From: Nocardia ignorata NBRC 108230
GTDB taxonomy: Bacteria > Actinomycetota > Actinomycetes > Mycobacteriales > Mycobacteriaceae
Length of the DNA: 64,000 nucleotides
Direction of reading: 5' to 3'
NCBI RefSeq assembly: GCF_001612905.1
Contig: NZ_BDBI01000024.1
Location: 124,001 to 188,000, forward strand
Part shown: positions 34,256 to 43,572 of the stretch, piece after piece
How positions within the stretch are numbered: the first letter of the stretch is position 1
Layout of the letters: each line of letters starts with the position of its first letter
Position numbers and translations under genes: made by a program
The notes under the pieces: model-generated
Told to the model about the DNA's origin: nothing
The model's database searches: none
The model's input: the letters and a program-made list of their open reading frames with translations, nothing else

Positions 34256-35773
34256 CTACACCGGCCGTATCAATCCGTGGCGGACGAGACCGGCGACCAC
34301 GCCGAGGGCCTGGGCCGCGAACTCGGGGGTCACCTGCTCGGCTCCGTCGGCGAGCGCGAGCAGTTCGATCAGCTCGTACAACGGCAGACCGTCGGCCCGC
34401 ATTCCCGCGACGAGCGCGACGGTCGTCTCGTCGACCTCGTGCTGCCAGCGCGGACCGTCGCCGCGGTGCAACCGCGCCACCTGCTCGGCCCAGCCGTCCT
34501 CACCCGGCAGGTACACCCGTTCCAGGGCAGTGGCCGGGCTCGGCGCGAAACGTGAACGCCACGCGAGGTTTTCGTCGGCGCCCACCGCTCGCAACCAGGC
34601 CGAACGGGCGAAATAGTCGCCCACTTCGGCCCCGAGCGGGTCGTCGAAGCCGTGGGTGAGGTCCTCGGCAAGCAGTTCGGTCGGCCCGTCGATGGCCCGC
34701 AGGTAGACGAAGCCGAAGCCGATACCCGCCACGTCGGCGGCCTCGAAGGCATCGAGCCAGCGTGCCGCGCGTTCCTGCGCCTCCGGGTCGCGCGGGTCCA
34801 GGCCCGCGTCGCGCAACCAGGTGCCCACATACAGTCCGGGATCGGCGACATCGCGCTGCACCACCCACGCGTCGACGCCGTGTTCCGGCAACCACGACGA
34901 CACCCGCTGCCGCCAGTCCTGCCCCTCGACATGCACCCAGGCGGCGAGCATGGCCGCGGTACCGCCGGGTGCGAGCAGCCCGGCGGCCTGCCCGATCACC
35001 AGCTCGCTCGCCCCGTCGAGCGCGAGCCCGGAGTCCCGGTAGGTGTGTTCGATGCGTGCGGGCCCCACGACGAAGGGCGGATTGGCGACGATCTGATCGA
35101 ACCGCCTGCCCGCCACCGGCTCGAACCACGACCCTTCGAGCAGCTCGATCTCGAGTTCGTTGAGCGCGGCGGTGGCCTGTGCGAGCCAGAGCGCGCGCGG
35201 ATTCACATCGGTTGCGGTGATCCTGTCCGAGTAGGCGGCCGCGTGCACGGCTTGCACACCGCAGCCGGTGCCCAGGTCGAGCACGGTGCCCACCGGTTCG
35301 GTCGGGGTGGCCCGCAGCAGCGAGAGCGAGGCGTGGCCGACGCCGAGAACGTGCTCCTCGGTGAGGGTTCGCCTGCGCATCGAGTCGTCGAGATCCGACA
35401 GGATCCAGCGGTTCCCGTGGCCGGCGTCGAGCGGGCGCAGGTCGAGTGCGGCGCTCACCTCGTCGCCGTCTCTGGTGAGCAGCCCGGCGGCTACGGCGTC
35501 GTCGAGGCGGACCGGCGCCAGCGCCGCGGCCACGTCGGTTTCGGGCAGTGCGTCGCCGAGCAGCAACAACCGGATCAGTGTGCCGAGCTCACCGGCGTCG
35601 CGCGCGGCACGACGCACCGGCACCGGCTCCGAACGGCCGAGTGCCGCATGCACATCCGGGCCGAGCGCGTCGACCAGCCCGTCGGCGGTGTAGTCCACCC
35701 TGGTCAGCGCCGCGCGCAGATCCGGGCACAGTGCGGTGAGCAGGGAACCGGTGGTGGTGGGTTTCGTAGGCAC
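34256..35773 (-). CDS. Class I SAM-dependent methyltransferase (HemK/small-domain type)
   Basis: 505 residues. The N-terminal ~150 residues are an all-alpha region. The methyltransferase core follows, with SAM-binding VLDLGTGCGVQAVHAA and the VANPPF tetrad, which marks N-methylation of glutamine or adenine-type nitrogens. The C-terminal third is a further domain seen in actinobacterial proteins of this kind. Whether it modifies rRNA, protein or DNA is not clear. ATG start at 35773. Confidence 0.87.
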   Translation of the reverse strand: MPTKPTTTGSLLTALCPDLRAALTRVDYTADGLVDALGPDVHAALGRSEPVPVRRAARDAGELGTLIRLLLLGDALPETDVAAALAPVRLDDAVAAGLLTRDGDEVSAALDLRPLDAGHGNRWILSDLDDSMRRRTLTEEHVLGVGHASLSLLRATPTEPVGTVLDLGTGCGVQAVHAAAYSDRITATDVNPRALWLAQATAALNELEIELLEGSWFEPVAGRRFDQIVANPPFVVGPARIEHTYRDSGLALDGASELVIGQAAGLLAPGGTAAMLAAWVHVEGQDWRQRVSSWLPEHGVDAWVVQRDVADPGLYVGTWLRDAGLDPRDPEAQERAARWLDAFEAADVAGIGFGFVYLRAIDGPTELLAEDLTHGFDDPLGAEVGDYFARSAWLRAVGADENLAWRSRFAPSPATALERVYLPGEDGWAEQVARLHRGDGPRWQHEVDETTVALVAGMRADGLPLYELIELLALADGAEQVTPEFAAQALGVVAGLVRHGLIRPV

Positions 35774-35815
35774 CCGACCACTCTGTCAGCCTCGGCGCAC
35801 CGCGCCGCGGCCAGC

Positions 35816-36541
35816 TCAGGAAGGCTTGCGGGAGGTCACGCAGTAGGGGGTGCCGCTGGGATCGGCGAGGACGATCCAGAACTCCTCGTCCACGAGACGG
35901 GTGGCGCCGAGGGATTCGTGCCAGGTGGCGACGGCTGACATATCCGTGGCCGCGAAATCGATGTGGGCGCCGGGGTGTCGAGGCTCGTCGAGGCGTTGCA
36001 GCAGGAACTGCAGTGGTTGTGCGGGATCGCGCAGGCGTTCGAACTCGGGGCGCCGGGTCGATTCGGGGGACCACCCGGTGAGCGCCTGCCAGAACGAGGT
36101 GTCGGAGTCGAGGTCGGTCGGTGCGAGGTCGAGGCAGATCTGGTCCAGTGCCGCGACATTTCCATCGGGCGCCGTGACCCGTGCCGTCGCACCGGTAGCG
36201 GGGGGCGGGCCCGCAGGAGTGAAGCAGAAGGTCTGTCCCGCAGGTGATTCCAATACTGTGTAGTCGGGATCGACCAGGACGACCTGGGCCCCGAGCGCCG
36301 TCGCCTCCGCTACCGCGGCGGGGATGTCGTCGACATCCAGATCGAGGTGTGTCCCGCCCGCGCCGCCCACCCGCTGCATCTTCAGCCACGCGGGCCCGGT
36401 CGGCGGCAGCAGCGTGACGAACTCACCGTGCGCTCCACGCGGCGGCGACACCGTCGACCCGGTCGCCTCTGCCCAGAACCGTACGCACTCGTCGAAAGTG
36501 GCTGCGGGCCGGTCGATGAACGCCCAGGTCCAACGAATCAT
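35816..36541 (-). CDS. VOC-family protein with two glyoxalase-like modules
   Basis: 241 residues, two tandem vicinal-oxygen-chelate modules (about 5-115 and 125-238); each repeats the beta-alpha-beta pattern, e.g. THLDLDVDDIPAAVAEATALGA and HIDFAATDMSAVATWHESLGA. Such proteins are often small-molecule binders or dioxygenase-like enzymes; some confer bleomycin or fosfomycin resistance. The start is the ATG at 36541 with AGGGAG; an in-frame extension to 36652 lacks similarity. Confidence 0.85.
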   Translation of the reverse strand: MIRWTWAFIDRPAATFDECVRFWAEATGSTVSPPRGAHGEFVTLLPPTGPAWLKMQRVGGAGGTHLDLDVDDIPAAVAEATALGAQVVLVDPDYTVLESPAGQTFCFTPAGPPPATGATARVTAPDGNVAALDQICLDLAPTDLDSDTSFWQALTGWSPESTRRPEFERLRDPAQPLQFLLQRLDEPRHPGAHIDFAATDMSAVATWHESLGATRLVDEEFWIVLADPSGTPYCVTSRKPS

Positions 36542-36797
36542 AGTGTCTCCCTGGTAGATCGGAGGTTCGAGACACCGCCACGAAAGCAAGGCCCGACCGT
36601 CGCGAACCCGGCAGAGGCCGTGCGGCACGGGCATCGGCGGCTCCTTTCGCACGGTATGCCGCGCAGGCCGCGCTGTCGACCGAAATGCTGGGCCCGGTGC
36701 GGGCTCCGGTCGCCGCGACCCGGCCGGTCGATCGAATTGGCCGGATATCGACGAAACGTGTCACTCCGGCCACTCGTTCGAAACGGCAACATCCTTC

Positions 36798-38156
36798 ATG
36801 ATCACCAGGGTGACCGACCTGCGCCCACTCACGCCGCCCGCCGGTGAAGTCCCGATCGAACCCGAACCAGCGGTAGTCGTTCGGCTCGTCGACGAACCCC
36901 GTCGCACCCTGCACCCCGCCTGGATCGTCGCGGGCGTCGGCTTCGTCGCGCTCCTCGGCGCGGCGGCGTTCCGGTCGGTCCCCAGCGTCCTGATCGAACC
37001 GTTGCACGACGAGTTCGGGTGGTCGCACGCGACGATCTCGGCCGCCGTCTCCCTGAACATGCTGCTCTACGGCCTGATCTCGCCGTTCGCCGCGGCGCTG
37101 ATGGACCGGTTCGGTATCCGCCGGGTGGTGTGCGCGGCGCTGGTGCTGATCGCCGCGGGCGCCGGACTGACGGTGTTCATGACCCAGTCCTGGCAGCTCC
37201 TGATGACGTGGGGTCTGCTGGTCGGTATCGGCGTCGGTTCGATGTCCATGCCGTTCGTCGCCACCATCACCGGCCGCTGGTTCGTCCGCAGCCGAGGCCT
37301 GGTGACGGGCATCCTGACGGCGGCGGGTGCGACGGGGCAACTGGTGTTCCTGCCGCTGGTCTCGATGCTCGCCCACGATCACGGGTGGCGCCTGCCGTCG
37401 GTGATCGTCGCGGGCGTTGCCCTGGCGGTGGTGCCGCTGGTGTGGTTGTTCGTGCGCGACTATCCGAGCGATGCGGGCGTGCGCGCCTACGGTGCCGAAC
37501 CCGGTTCGGACGTCGGGGTGCGGCAGCCGGTCGCCGGGGGAGCGGGCCGGGCGCTTCGGGTGCTCGCCACAGCCGCCCGCAGGCCCGGATTCTGGTTGCT
37601 CGCAGGCGGTTTCGCGGTGTGTGGCGCATCGACGAACGGCCTGGTCGGCACCCATTTCGTCACCGCTGCGCACGACCACGGCATGCCACCGACCACGGCG
37701 GCCGGGTTGCTGGCATTGGTCGGGGTCTTCGATGTGGTGGGCACCATCGCCTCGGGGTGGCTGTCGGACCGGGTGGACCCGCGTTATCTGCTGCTCGGCT
37801 ACTACTCGCTGCGCGGACTGTCGCTGCTGATCCTGCCGTCGCTGCTCGGCCCGCACACCCAGCCGAGCATGTGGGTGTTCATCATCTTCTACGGCCTGGA
37901 CTGGATCGCGACGGTCCCGCCGACGGTGCTGCTGTGCCGGGAACTGTTCGGCGCCGACGGTCCGATCGCGTTCGGCTGGGTGTTCGCCGCCCACCAGGTC
38001 GGTGCGGCGATCGCGGCCACCGGCGCGGGCTTCATCCGCGACCTCAACGGTTCCTACGACCTGGCCTGGTATCTGGCGGGCGGGTTGTGCGGCGCGGCGG
38101 CGCTGATGTCGATCCTGATCAGGCGGCCGCGGCGCTCACTCGAGGGCTTTGCGTGA
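36798..38156 (+). CDS. MFS transporter
   Basis: 452 residues, about 12 membrane helices. The MFS signature after helix 2 is visible as ALMDRFGIRRVV, with the repeat loop WLSDRVDPRYLL in the second half. It resembles oxalate/formate or monocarboxylate-type antiporters. The cytoplasmic N-terminus of ~40 residues is Pro-rich. The substrate is unknown. The end overlaps the convergent DUF3099 gene by 21 nt. The ATG at 36798 has a poor ribosome-binding site, so the exact start is uncertain. Confidence 0.85.
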   Translation: MITRVTDLRPLTPPAGEVPIEPEPAVVVRLVDEPRRTLHPAWIVAGVGFVALLGAAAFRSVPSVLIEPLHDEFGWSHATISAAVSLNMLLYGLISPFAAALMDRFGIRRVVCAALVLIAAGAGLTVFMTQSWQLLMTWGLLVGIGVGSMSMPFVATITGRWFVRSRGLVTGILTAAGATGQLVFLPLVSMLAHDHGWRLPSVIVAGVALAVVPLVWLFVRDYPSDAGVRAYGAEPGSDVGVRQPVAGGAGRALRVLATAARRPGFWLLAGGFAVCGASTNGLVGTHFVTAAHDHGMPPTTAAGLLALVGVFDVVGTIASGWLSDRVDPRYLLLGYYSLRGLSLLILPSLLGPHTQPSMWVFIIFYGLDWIATVPPTVLLCRELFGADGPIAFGWVFAAHQVGAAIAATGAGFIRDLNGSYDLAWYLAGGLCGAAALMSILIRRPRRSLEGFA

Positions 38157-38546
38157 GCGCACCTCGAGAGCGATCTCCTCGCGGCGCCCGTCCCAGCGGC
38201 TCGGTTCGTCCTTGGTGCGCGGCGGCCGGTCGTTGGCGACCAGCACCGCGATCCACGGCAGCGGCACCGACGCGGCGATGATGAGGATGGAGATGAGCGG
38301 GTTCTCGAACACGCTGTAGGCGATTGCCGCGAGGATCAGGCACGGGATCCGGAAACCCATGATGATCATGTAGCGGCGTACCCGGGCGCGGTGCTGCTCG
38401 TCGAGCGAGGTCGCGGCCTCGGTGATGAGCACCGGATGCTCACCGGAGTCGCGAAAGAACCCCCGCGAGGCACCTTTGCCCGGCAGGTGCACTTCGGGTT
38501 CCGGGGTCGGATCGCCGGCGCCGGGGGACTCGCCGTTGGACTGCAT
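38136..38546 (-). CDS. DUF3099 membrane protein
   Basis: 136 residues. The diagnostic stretch is LITEAATSLDEQHRARVRRY, followed by two adjacent membrane helices (IMGFRIPCLILAAIAYSVF and LISILIIAASVPLPWIAVLVA) and a charged tail. The function of DUF3099 is unknown. ATG start at 38546. Overlaps the MFS gene end. Confidence 0.87.
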   Translation of the reverse strand: MQSNGESPGAGDPTPEPEVHLPGKGASRGFFRDSGEHPVLITEAATSLDEQHRARVRRYMIIMGFRIPCLILAAIAYSVFENPLISILIIAASVPLPWIAVLVANDRPPRTKDEPSRWDGRREEIALEVRSRKALE

Positions 38547-38630
38547 GCTCCCGAGTCTTCCACTTACCGTCGGCGGGCGCACACGCGGCTGGTCAGCGAG
38601 CCACCGCCCGGATGCGGCATCATGGAAGGC

Positions 38631-38870
38631 ATGAGTACGGACACTCTGGTACGCCCGGAAACCACGACCGACGAGACGACCGGTGACGACGTCCCCAAGT
38701 TCTTCCACTACGTGAAGAAGGACCGGATCGCCGAAAGTGCCGTGATGGGCACCATGGTCGTCGCGCTGTGCGGTGAGGTGTTCCCGGTGACCCGGTCGCC
38801 CAAGCCCGGCTCACCGGTCTGCCCGGACTGCAAGAAGGTCTACGAGCGCTTGCGCAAGGGCGGCGACTGA
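38631..38870 (+). CDS. DUF3039 small zinc-ribbon-like protein
   Basis: 79 residues. The conserved core KFFHYVKKDRIAESAVMG is followed by three Cys in a metal-binding arrangement (VALCGEVFP ... PVCPDCKKVYERL). The DUF3039/DUF3099/DEAD-helicase neighbourhood recurs in actinobacteria as I remember it; function unknown. ATG start at 38631 (38622 possible). The end overlaps the convergent YihY gene by 31 nt. Confidence 0.88.
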   Translation: MSTDTLVRPETTTDETTGDDVPKFFHYVKKDRIAESAVMGTMVVALCGEVFPVTRSPKPGSPVCPDCKKVYERLRKGGD

Positions 38871-39994
38871 GCCGGTTCCGCCGTCGGTGACGACGCCGGC
38901 GCCTCCGTCGAGGCGTCGGCGGTTTCGTCGTGTTCGCTGTCGGTTTCGTCGTCACCGAGCACCTGACTGGTGATCCATTCCTTCACCTGCTCGATGCGGG
39001 TGGCGCGTGCGGGCCAGAACTCCTGCACCGCCGCGTTGAACTCGGCGCCGAGGATCACCGCGAAGCCGAGGAAATAGGTGAACAGCAGGAACGCGATCGG
39101 GGTGGCCAGCGCGCCGTAACTCACCCCGGTCTCGGTGATCCAGGACAGGTAGCGGCGCAGCAGGTCGCTGGCGGCCATGAAGAACACCCCCGCGACCAGT
39201 GCCCCGGCGAACAACCGGTGCCACGGCAGCGATTTGTGCAGCGCGAGCTTGTAGAGCGTGGCGAGTCCGACGATGAGCAGCAACCCGACGATCGGGTAGT
39301 AGAACGTGTCGATCACCCGCAGCCCCGGTTCGCGCCAGGCATCGGGTAGCACCCGCCCGATGCGGGTGGGCCCGAGCGCGATCATCGGCAGCAACAACAC
39401 CGCCGCCACCAGGAACTGCACATACAGCAGCAACGCGAAGATGCGTTGCCACACCGGGTGGCGGGCATCCTGCTGACCGTGCGCCTCGACGATCGCGTCG
39501 ACGAAGGTCGCCATGGCCGAGGACCCGGCCCACAGCGACAGCACGAAACCGAACGACACCACCGCGCCACGGCCACGGCCGAGCACATCGTCGACGGTGG
39601 GTTCGATCAGGTCCGACACCACCGACGGGCTGAAGAAGTCCCGGCTGAACGCGATGATCTTGGCTTCCACGATCTGCACGGTGTCGGGCCCGAACAGTCC
39701 ACCCACGTAGCCGAGGCTGCCGAGCAGGCCGAGCAGCAGCGGTGCCAGCGACAGCGTCTGCCAGAACGCCGCCGCCGCCGACTTGGCGAAAATCGAATTG
39801 TCCCAGCACTTGTGCGAGACCCGCACGATCAGCCGCCACGCCGTCCGCGACCAGGACAGCCACCGCGCGTGTTCGCGCGGATGTTGCCCGGCGGGCACGG
39901 GTACGGCCACCGCACCGCCGGGCCCAGGGGTGGGCGGCGGATACACGGCGTCGGTCGCGTGGGCCTCGTTGTTGCTCATGTCGTTGTCCAGCAT
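38840..39994 (-). CDS. YihY/virulence factor BrkB family membrane protein
   Basis: 384 residues, about six membrane helices. Family markers are SAAAAFWQTLSLAPLLLGLLG near the first helix and LATPIAFLLFTYFLGFAVILGAEFNA near the last. The C-terminus is a hydrophilic Asp/Glu/Ala-rich tail. Once mis-assigned as RNase BN; the present view is a membrane transport or envelope protein of uncertain role. Start at ATG 39994, or 39979; neither has a strong ribosome-binding site. Confidence 0.9.
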   Translation of the reverse strand: MLDNDMSNNEAHATDAVYPPPTPGPGGAVAVPVPAGQHPREHARWLSWSRTAWRLIVRVSHKCWDNSIFAKSAAAAFWQTLSLAPLLLGLLGSLGYVGGLFGPDTVQIVEAKIIAFSRDFFSPSVVSDLIEPTVDDVLGRGRGAVVSFGFVLSLWAGSSAMATFVDAIVEAHGQQDARHPVWQRIFALLLYVQFLVAAVLLLPMIALGPTRIGRVLPDAWREPGLRVIDTFYYPIVGLLLIVGLATLYKLALHKSLPWHRLFAGALVAGVFFMAASDLLRRYLSWITETGVSYGALATPIAFLLFTYFLGFAVILGAEFNAAVQEFWPARATRIEQVKEWITSQVLGDDETDSEHDETADASTEAPASSPTAEPAQSPPLRKRS

Positions 39995-40133
39995 CCCGCA
40001 CCGACGTCGACCATGGGGTGCGGGACGAGCATCGTGTCGGTGGGTAACAGGTAAATGGCCGGTGACCTCGGCCGGGATGTGACGCCCGTCGCGCGCGTCG
40101 CGCCGGTGTTGGCGACACGCCGTATCGGGCGGC

Positions 40134-40139
40134 TAGGGT
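40134..40139 (+). promoter_or_regulatory. -10 box for leaderless DEAD-helicase gene
   Basis: TAGGGT ending 7 nt before the GTG at 40147. Confidence 0.5.
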
Positions 40140-40146
40140 CGTCTGC

Positions 40147-41907
40147 GTGACTGGGTCGGGTGGCGTCGCTGCGGCGAGAGAAGCGGGTACACCGGGCGAT
40201 TCGACGGCAGGTGGTGCGTCGGGCGGTTCCCTGCGCGCCTGGCAGCGCCGCGCCCTGACGAAATACCTGGCCACCAAGCCACGCGACTTCCTCGCGGTCG
40301 CCACGCCCGGCGCCGGTAAGACCACCTTCGCGCTGCGGGTTGCCGCCGAGTTGCTGGCGGATCGGACGGTGGATCAGATCACCGTCGTCGCGCCGACCGA
40401 GCACCTCAAGCACCAGTGGGCCGCCTCCGCGGCGCGCTCGGGTATCCAGCTCGACTCCCGCTTCTCCAACTCCACCGGCGGCACCTCCGGCGACTACCAC
40501 GGTGTGGTCGTCACCTACGCCCAGGTCGCCGCACACCCCACCCGGCACCGGGTGCGCACCGAGAACCGCCGCACCCTGGTGATCCTCGACGAGATCCACC
40601 ACGCGGGCGACGCGAAATCCTGGGGCGAGGCCACCGAGGAGGCGTTCGGTGACGCCACCCGCCGCCTGGCCCTGACCGGTACGCCGTTCCGCAGCGACGA
40701 TTCCAAGATCCCGTTCGTCACCTACGAACCCGACGAGTCCGGTTTCCCGCGTTCGCGCGCCGACCACTCCTACGGGTACGCCGACGCCCTCGCCGACGGC
40801 GTCGTCCGACCCGTGGTGTTCCTCGCCTACTCCGGTGACGCGCACTGGCGCGACAGCGCGGGCGAGGAACACACCGCCCGCCTCGGCGAACCCCTCAGCG
40901 CCGAACAGACCGCCCGCGCCTGGCGCACCGCGCTCGACCCCGCGGGCGACTGGATCTCGGCGGTGCTGCGCGCGGCCGACACCCGGCTGCGGCAGTTGCG
41001 GTCCTCCGGCATCCCGGACGCCGGTGGGCTGGTCATCGCCACCGATCAGGAACGCGCCCGCGACTACGCCGAACTGCTGGAACACATCTCGGGGGAGCGG
41101 CCCGCGCTGGTGCTCTCCGACGACCCGCAGTCCTCGCAGCGCATCGGCGAGTTCGCGAGCAGCACCCAGCCGTGGATGGTCGCGGTGCGCATGGTGTCCG
41201 AAGGCGTCGACGTGCCACGCCTCGCGGTCGGCGTGTACGCCACCAGCGCGTCGACACCGCTGTACTTCGCCCAGGCCATCGGGCGTTTCGTGCGTGCCCG
41301 CAAGCCTGGGGAGACCGCGAGCGTGTTCCTGCCGTCGGTGCCGGTGCTGCTGGATCTGGCCGCGCAGCTCGAGTTGCAACGCGACCACGTGATCGGCAAA
41401 CCGCACCGCGAGAAGAACGCCCTCGACGACGAACTGCTCACCGAGGCGAACAAGACCAAGGACGAGCCGGGCGAGGAGGAGAAGTCCTTCGTCGCCCTGG
41501 CCGCCGACGCCGAACTCGACCAGGTGATCTACGACGGATCCTCCTTCGGCACCGCCACCTTCGCGGGCAGCGACGAGGAAGCCGACTACCTCGGCATCCC
41601 CGGTCTGCTCGACGCCGATCAGATGCGGGCGCTGCTGCGCGACCGGCAGTCGCGTCAGCTGTCGGAACGCAGCGCCGCCGTCGCCGCCCCCCAGCCCGCC
41701 GCCGTGGCCGAACGGGTCGCGACATCGGACAAGCTGGGCGAACTGCGCCGCGAACTCAACAGCCTCGTCGCCATGCACCACCACCGCACCGGGAAACCAC
41801 ACGGCGTCATCCACGGCGAACTCCGCCGCGAATGCGGTGGTCCGCCAACAGCTTTGGCGACCGCCGATCAACTCACCGAACGAATTGCGGCGCTGCGCCG
41901 GCGATAG
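40147..41907 (+). CDS. DEAD/DEAH-box helicase (superfamily 2)
   Basis: 586 residues. Walker A VATPGAGKTT, DEIH box VILDEIHHAGD, motif III-like LALTGTPFRSDD, and motif VI AIGRFVRARKPGE. The last ~170 residues are a helical extension. It resembles the XPB/type III-restriction-like helicases of actinobacteria. GTG start at 40147, likely leaderless. Divergent from the YihY gene; no nuclease or methylase neighbour, so a restriction role is not supported. Confidence 0.88.
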   Translation: MTGSGGVAAAREAGTPGDSTAGGASGGSLRAWQRRALTKYLATKPRDFLAVATPGAGKTTFALRVAAELLADRTVDQITVVAPTEHLKHQWAASAARSGIQLDSRFSNSTGGTSGDYHGVVVTYAQVAAHPTRHRVRTENRRTLVILDEIHHAGDAKSWGEATEEAFGDATRRLALTGTPFRSDDSKIPFVTYEPDESGFPRSRADHSYGYADALADGVVRPVVFLAYSGDAHWRDSAGEEHTARLGEPLSAEQTARAWRTALDPAGDWISAVLRAADTRLRQLRSSGIPDAGGLVIATDQERARDYAELLEHISGERPALVLSDDPQSSQRIGEFASSTQPWMVAVRMVSEGVDVPRLAVGVYATSASTPLYFAQAIGRFVRARKPGETASVFLPSVPVLLDLAAQLELQRDHVIGKPHREKNALDDELLTEANKTKDEPGEEEKSFVALAADAELDQVIYDGSSFGTATFAGSDEEADYLGIPGLLDADQMRALLRDRQSRQLSERSAAVAAPQPAAVAERVATSDKLGELRRELNSLVAMHHHRTGKPHGVIHGELRRECGGPPTALATADQLTERIAALRRR

Positions 41908-41959
41908 TCGTGCGGATGTGAGCGGGTAGTTGTCGCGGCTGGGTTCGCGCTCGGTTGAG

Positions 41960-42565
41960 CTAAGCGGTTCGAGCGGCGGCGAGAATCTCCAGCGCGGAGT
42001 CGGCGGCGGCGGTGAGTTCGGTGTGGCCCACGCCGTCTCGTGCCTGGACGGACAGCCCGTAGAGGACAGTGCTGAAGAAGGCGGCGAGCGCGGCGGTGTC
42101 GGTGCCCGGTTTCAGATCGCCCTCGATGACGCCGCGCTCCAGCCGTGCCTGGATGTCGGCCGTGGTGCGGCGGCGTGCCTCGATGAGGAACTCGCGCACC
42201 GAGGCGTTGCGGGTGGTGTACGTGGCGCCCGCGAGGACCACCATGCAGCCCTGGGGCAGGCCCGGGTCGGTGTACATGACGATGTTGTCGTGCAGCATGG
42301 CCGCGATCGCGGCATAGGCGGTGGGTTGTTCGCTCAGCGCCCGCGCCGTGCGTGATCCTTCGGCGCGGCCGTAGAGCGCCACGGCTTCCCGGAACAGGGA
42401 TTCCTTGTCGCCGAAGGCCGCGTACAGGCTGGGTGAGTTGATGCCCATAGCGGTGGTGAGGTCGCTCATCGACGCGCCCTCGTAGCCGCGTTCCCAGAAC
42501 ACCTCCATCGCCCGCCGCAGGGCGACATCCCGGTCGAAGGCGCGGGGGCGACCACGTTCTGCCAT
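41960..42565 (-). CDS. TetR/AcrR-family regulator, divergent from an SDR
   Basis: 201 residues. Helix-turn-helix in the form GYEGASMSDLTTAMGINSPSLYAAFGDKESLF, then a ligand domain with PQGCMVVLAGATY typical of the YcdC/AefR-like TetR group. The start ATG at 42565 lies just downstream of an AT-rich near-palindrome (42583-42606). The neighbouring SDR gene, 149 bp away on the opposite strand, is the likely target. Confidence 0.88.
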   Translation of the reverse strand: MAERGRPRAFDRDVALRRAMEVFWERGYEGASMSDLTTAMGINSPSLYAAFGDKESLFREAVALYGRAEGSRTARALSEQPTAYAAIAAMLHDNIVMYTDPGLPQGCMVVLAGATYTTRNASVREFLIEARRRTTADIQARLERGVIEGDLKPGTDTAALAAFFSTVLYGLSVQARDGVGHTELTAAADSALEILAAARTA

Positions 42566-42582
42566 GGGAGACCTTTCTGTGC

Positions 42583-42606
42583 CGATCGGTAAATATACCG
42601 CGATCG
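42583..42606. promoter_or_regulatory. Candidate TetR operator between tetR and SDR
   Basis: Near-palindrome with arms CGATCGGTA (42583-42591) and TACCGCGATCG (42596-42606) around AATA; one arm has a 2-bp insertion. Nearby, TGTATCGA occurs twice (42624-42631 and 42682-42689). Assignment is inference. Confidence 0.4.
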
Positions 42607-42714
42607 CCGTAGCCCAGAATTTCTGTATCGATTGTTAAGAAAAAGCTTGACGTGAGCCGGTCGGATACGCTTCTCTCTTTGTGTATCGACCACTACAGAA
42701 TTGGAGCAGCCTTC

Positions 42715-43452
42715 ATGTCGCACAGCACCACCGTCGCCCTGGTGACCGGCGCCAGCCGGGGGATCGGCGCCGCCATCGCCCGGAAACTGGCATCCACCGG
42801 CGCCGATGTGGCGTTCACCTACCAGCGCGACGAGGTCGCCGCGAAGTCCGTCGCCGCCGACATCGAGGCGCTCGGCAGGCGCGCGCTGCCGATCCAGGCC
42901 GACAGCGCCGATGCCGCCGCCGTGGTCGCGGCCGTCGACCGGACCGCGCACGAACTCGGCGGCCTCCACGTGCTGGTGAACAACGCGGGCATCTTCCCGG
43001 CCAAGCCCTACGAGGAATTCACCCTCGCCGAGATCGATCGGGCGCTCGACATCCACGCCAGGGCACCGTTCGTCGCGGGCCAGGCCGCGCTGGCCCACCT
43101 CGGCGAAGGTGGGCGCATCATCTCCATCGGATCGAACCTCACCGACCGCGCCCTGTTCGGCGGCCTGGCCCTCTACAACCTGAGCAAGTCGGCCCTCAAC
43201 GGCTACACCAAGGCGCTGGCCAGGGAACTCGGCCCGCGCGGCATCACCGTCAACCTCGTCCAGCCCGGCCCCACCGACACGGACATGAACCCGGCGGCGG
43301 GCGAGCACGCACCCACTCAACGAGAGTTCAACGCGCTCGGCCGTTTCGGCACCCCCGACGACATCGCGGACCTGGTCGCCTTCCTCGCAGGTCCCTCAGC
43401 CCGCACCATCACCGGCGCAGTCATCACCGTCGACGGCGGCACCAACGCCTGA
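42715..43452 (+). CDS. SDR-family oxidoreductase (3-ketoacyl-ACP reductase-like)
   Basis: 245 residues, classical SDR. NAD(P)-binding TGASRGIG, NNAG (LVNNAGIFPA), catalytic Ser in ISIGSNLT and YxxxK (LYNLSKSALNG), and a DGGTNA end. Sequence style is that of FabG-like oxidoreductases; substrate unknown. ATG at 42715 with TTGGAG 8 nt upstream; earlier in-frame starts lie within the promoter. Probably repressed by the divergent TetR. Confidence 0.9.
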   Translation: MSHSTTVALVTGASRGIGAAIARKLASTGADVAFTYQRDEVAAKSVAADIEALGRRALPIQADSADAAAVVAAVDRTAHELGGLHVLVNNAGIFPAKPYEEFTLAEIDRALDIHARAPFVAGQAALAHLGEGGRIISIGSNLTDRALFGGLALYNLSKSALNGYTKALARELGPRGITVNLVQPGPTDTDMNPAAGEHAPTQREFNALGRFGTPDDIADLVAFLAGPSARTITGAVITVDGGTNA

Positions 43453-43572
43453 CCCAGCCGGTTCGAAACGCCGCCGACTATCAGGCGCCCATTCGGCACA
43501 CACCACGCGCAACTGCCTGACACGCGGCTGACGCCACGCGGCACGGCCGACGTGGAGTCGACTCGGGCGGGT

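Noticed and set aside
40147..41907. Restriction-modification or defence system around the DEAD-box helicase
   Set aside because: No nuclease or methylase neighbour; the neighbourhood (DUF3039, DUF3099, YihY) is a housekeeping cluster.
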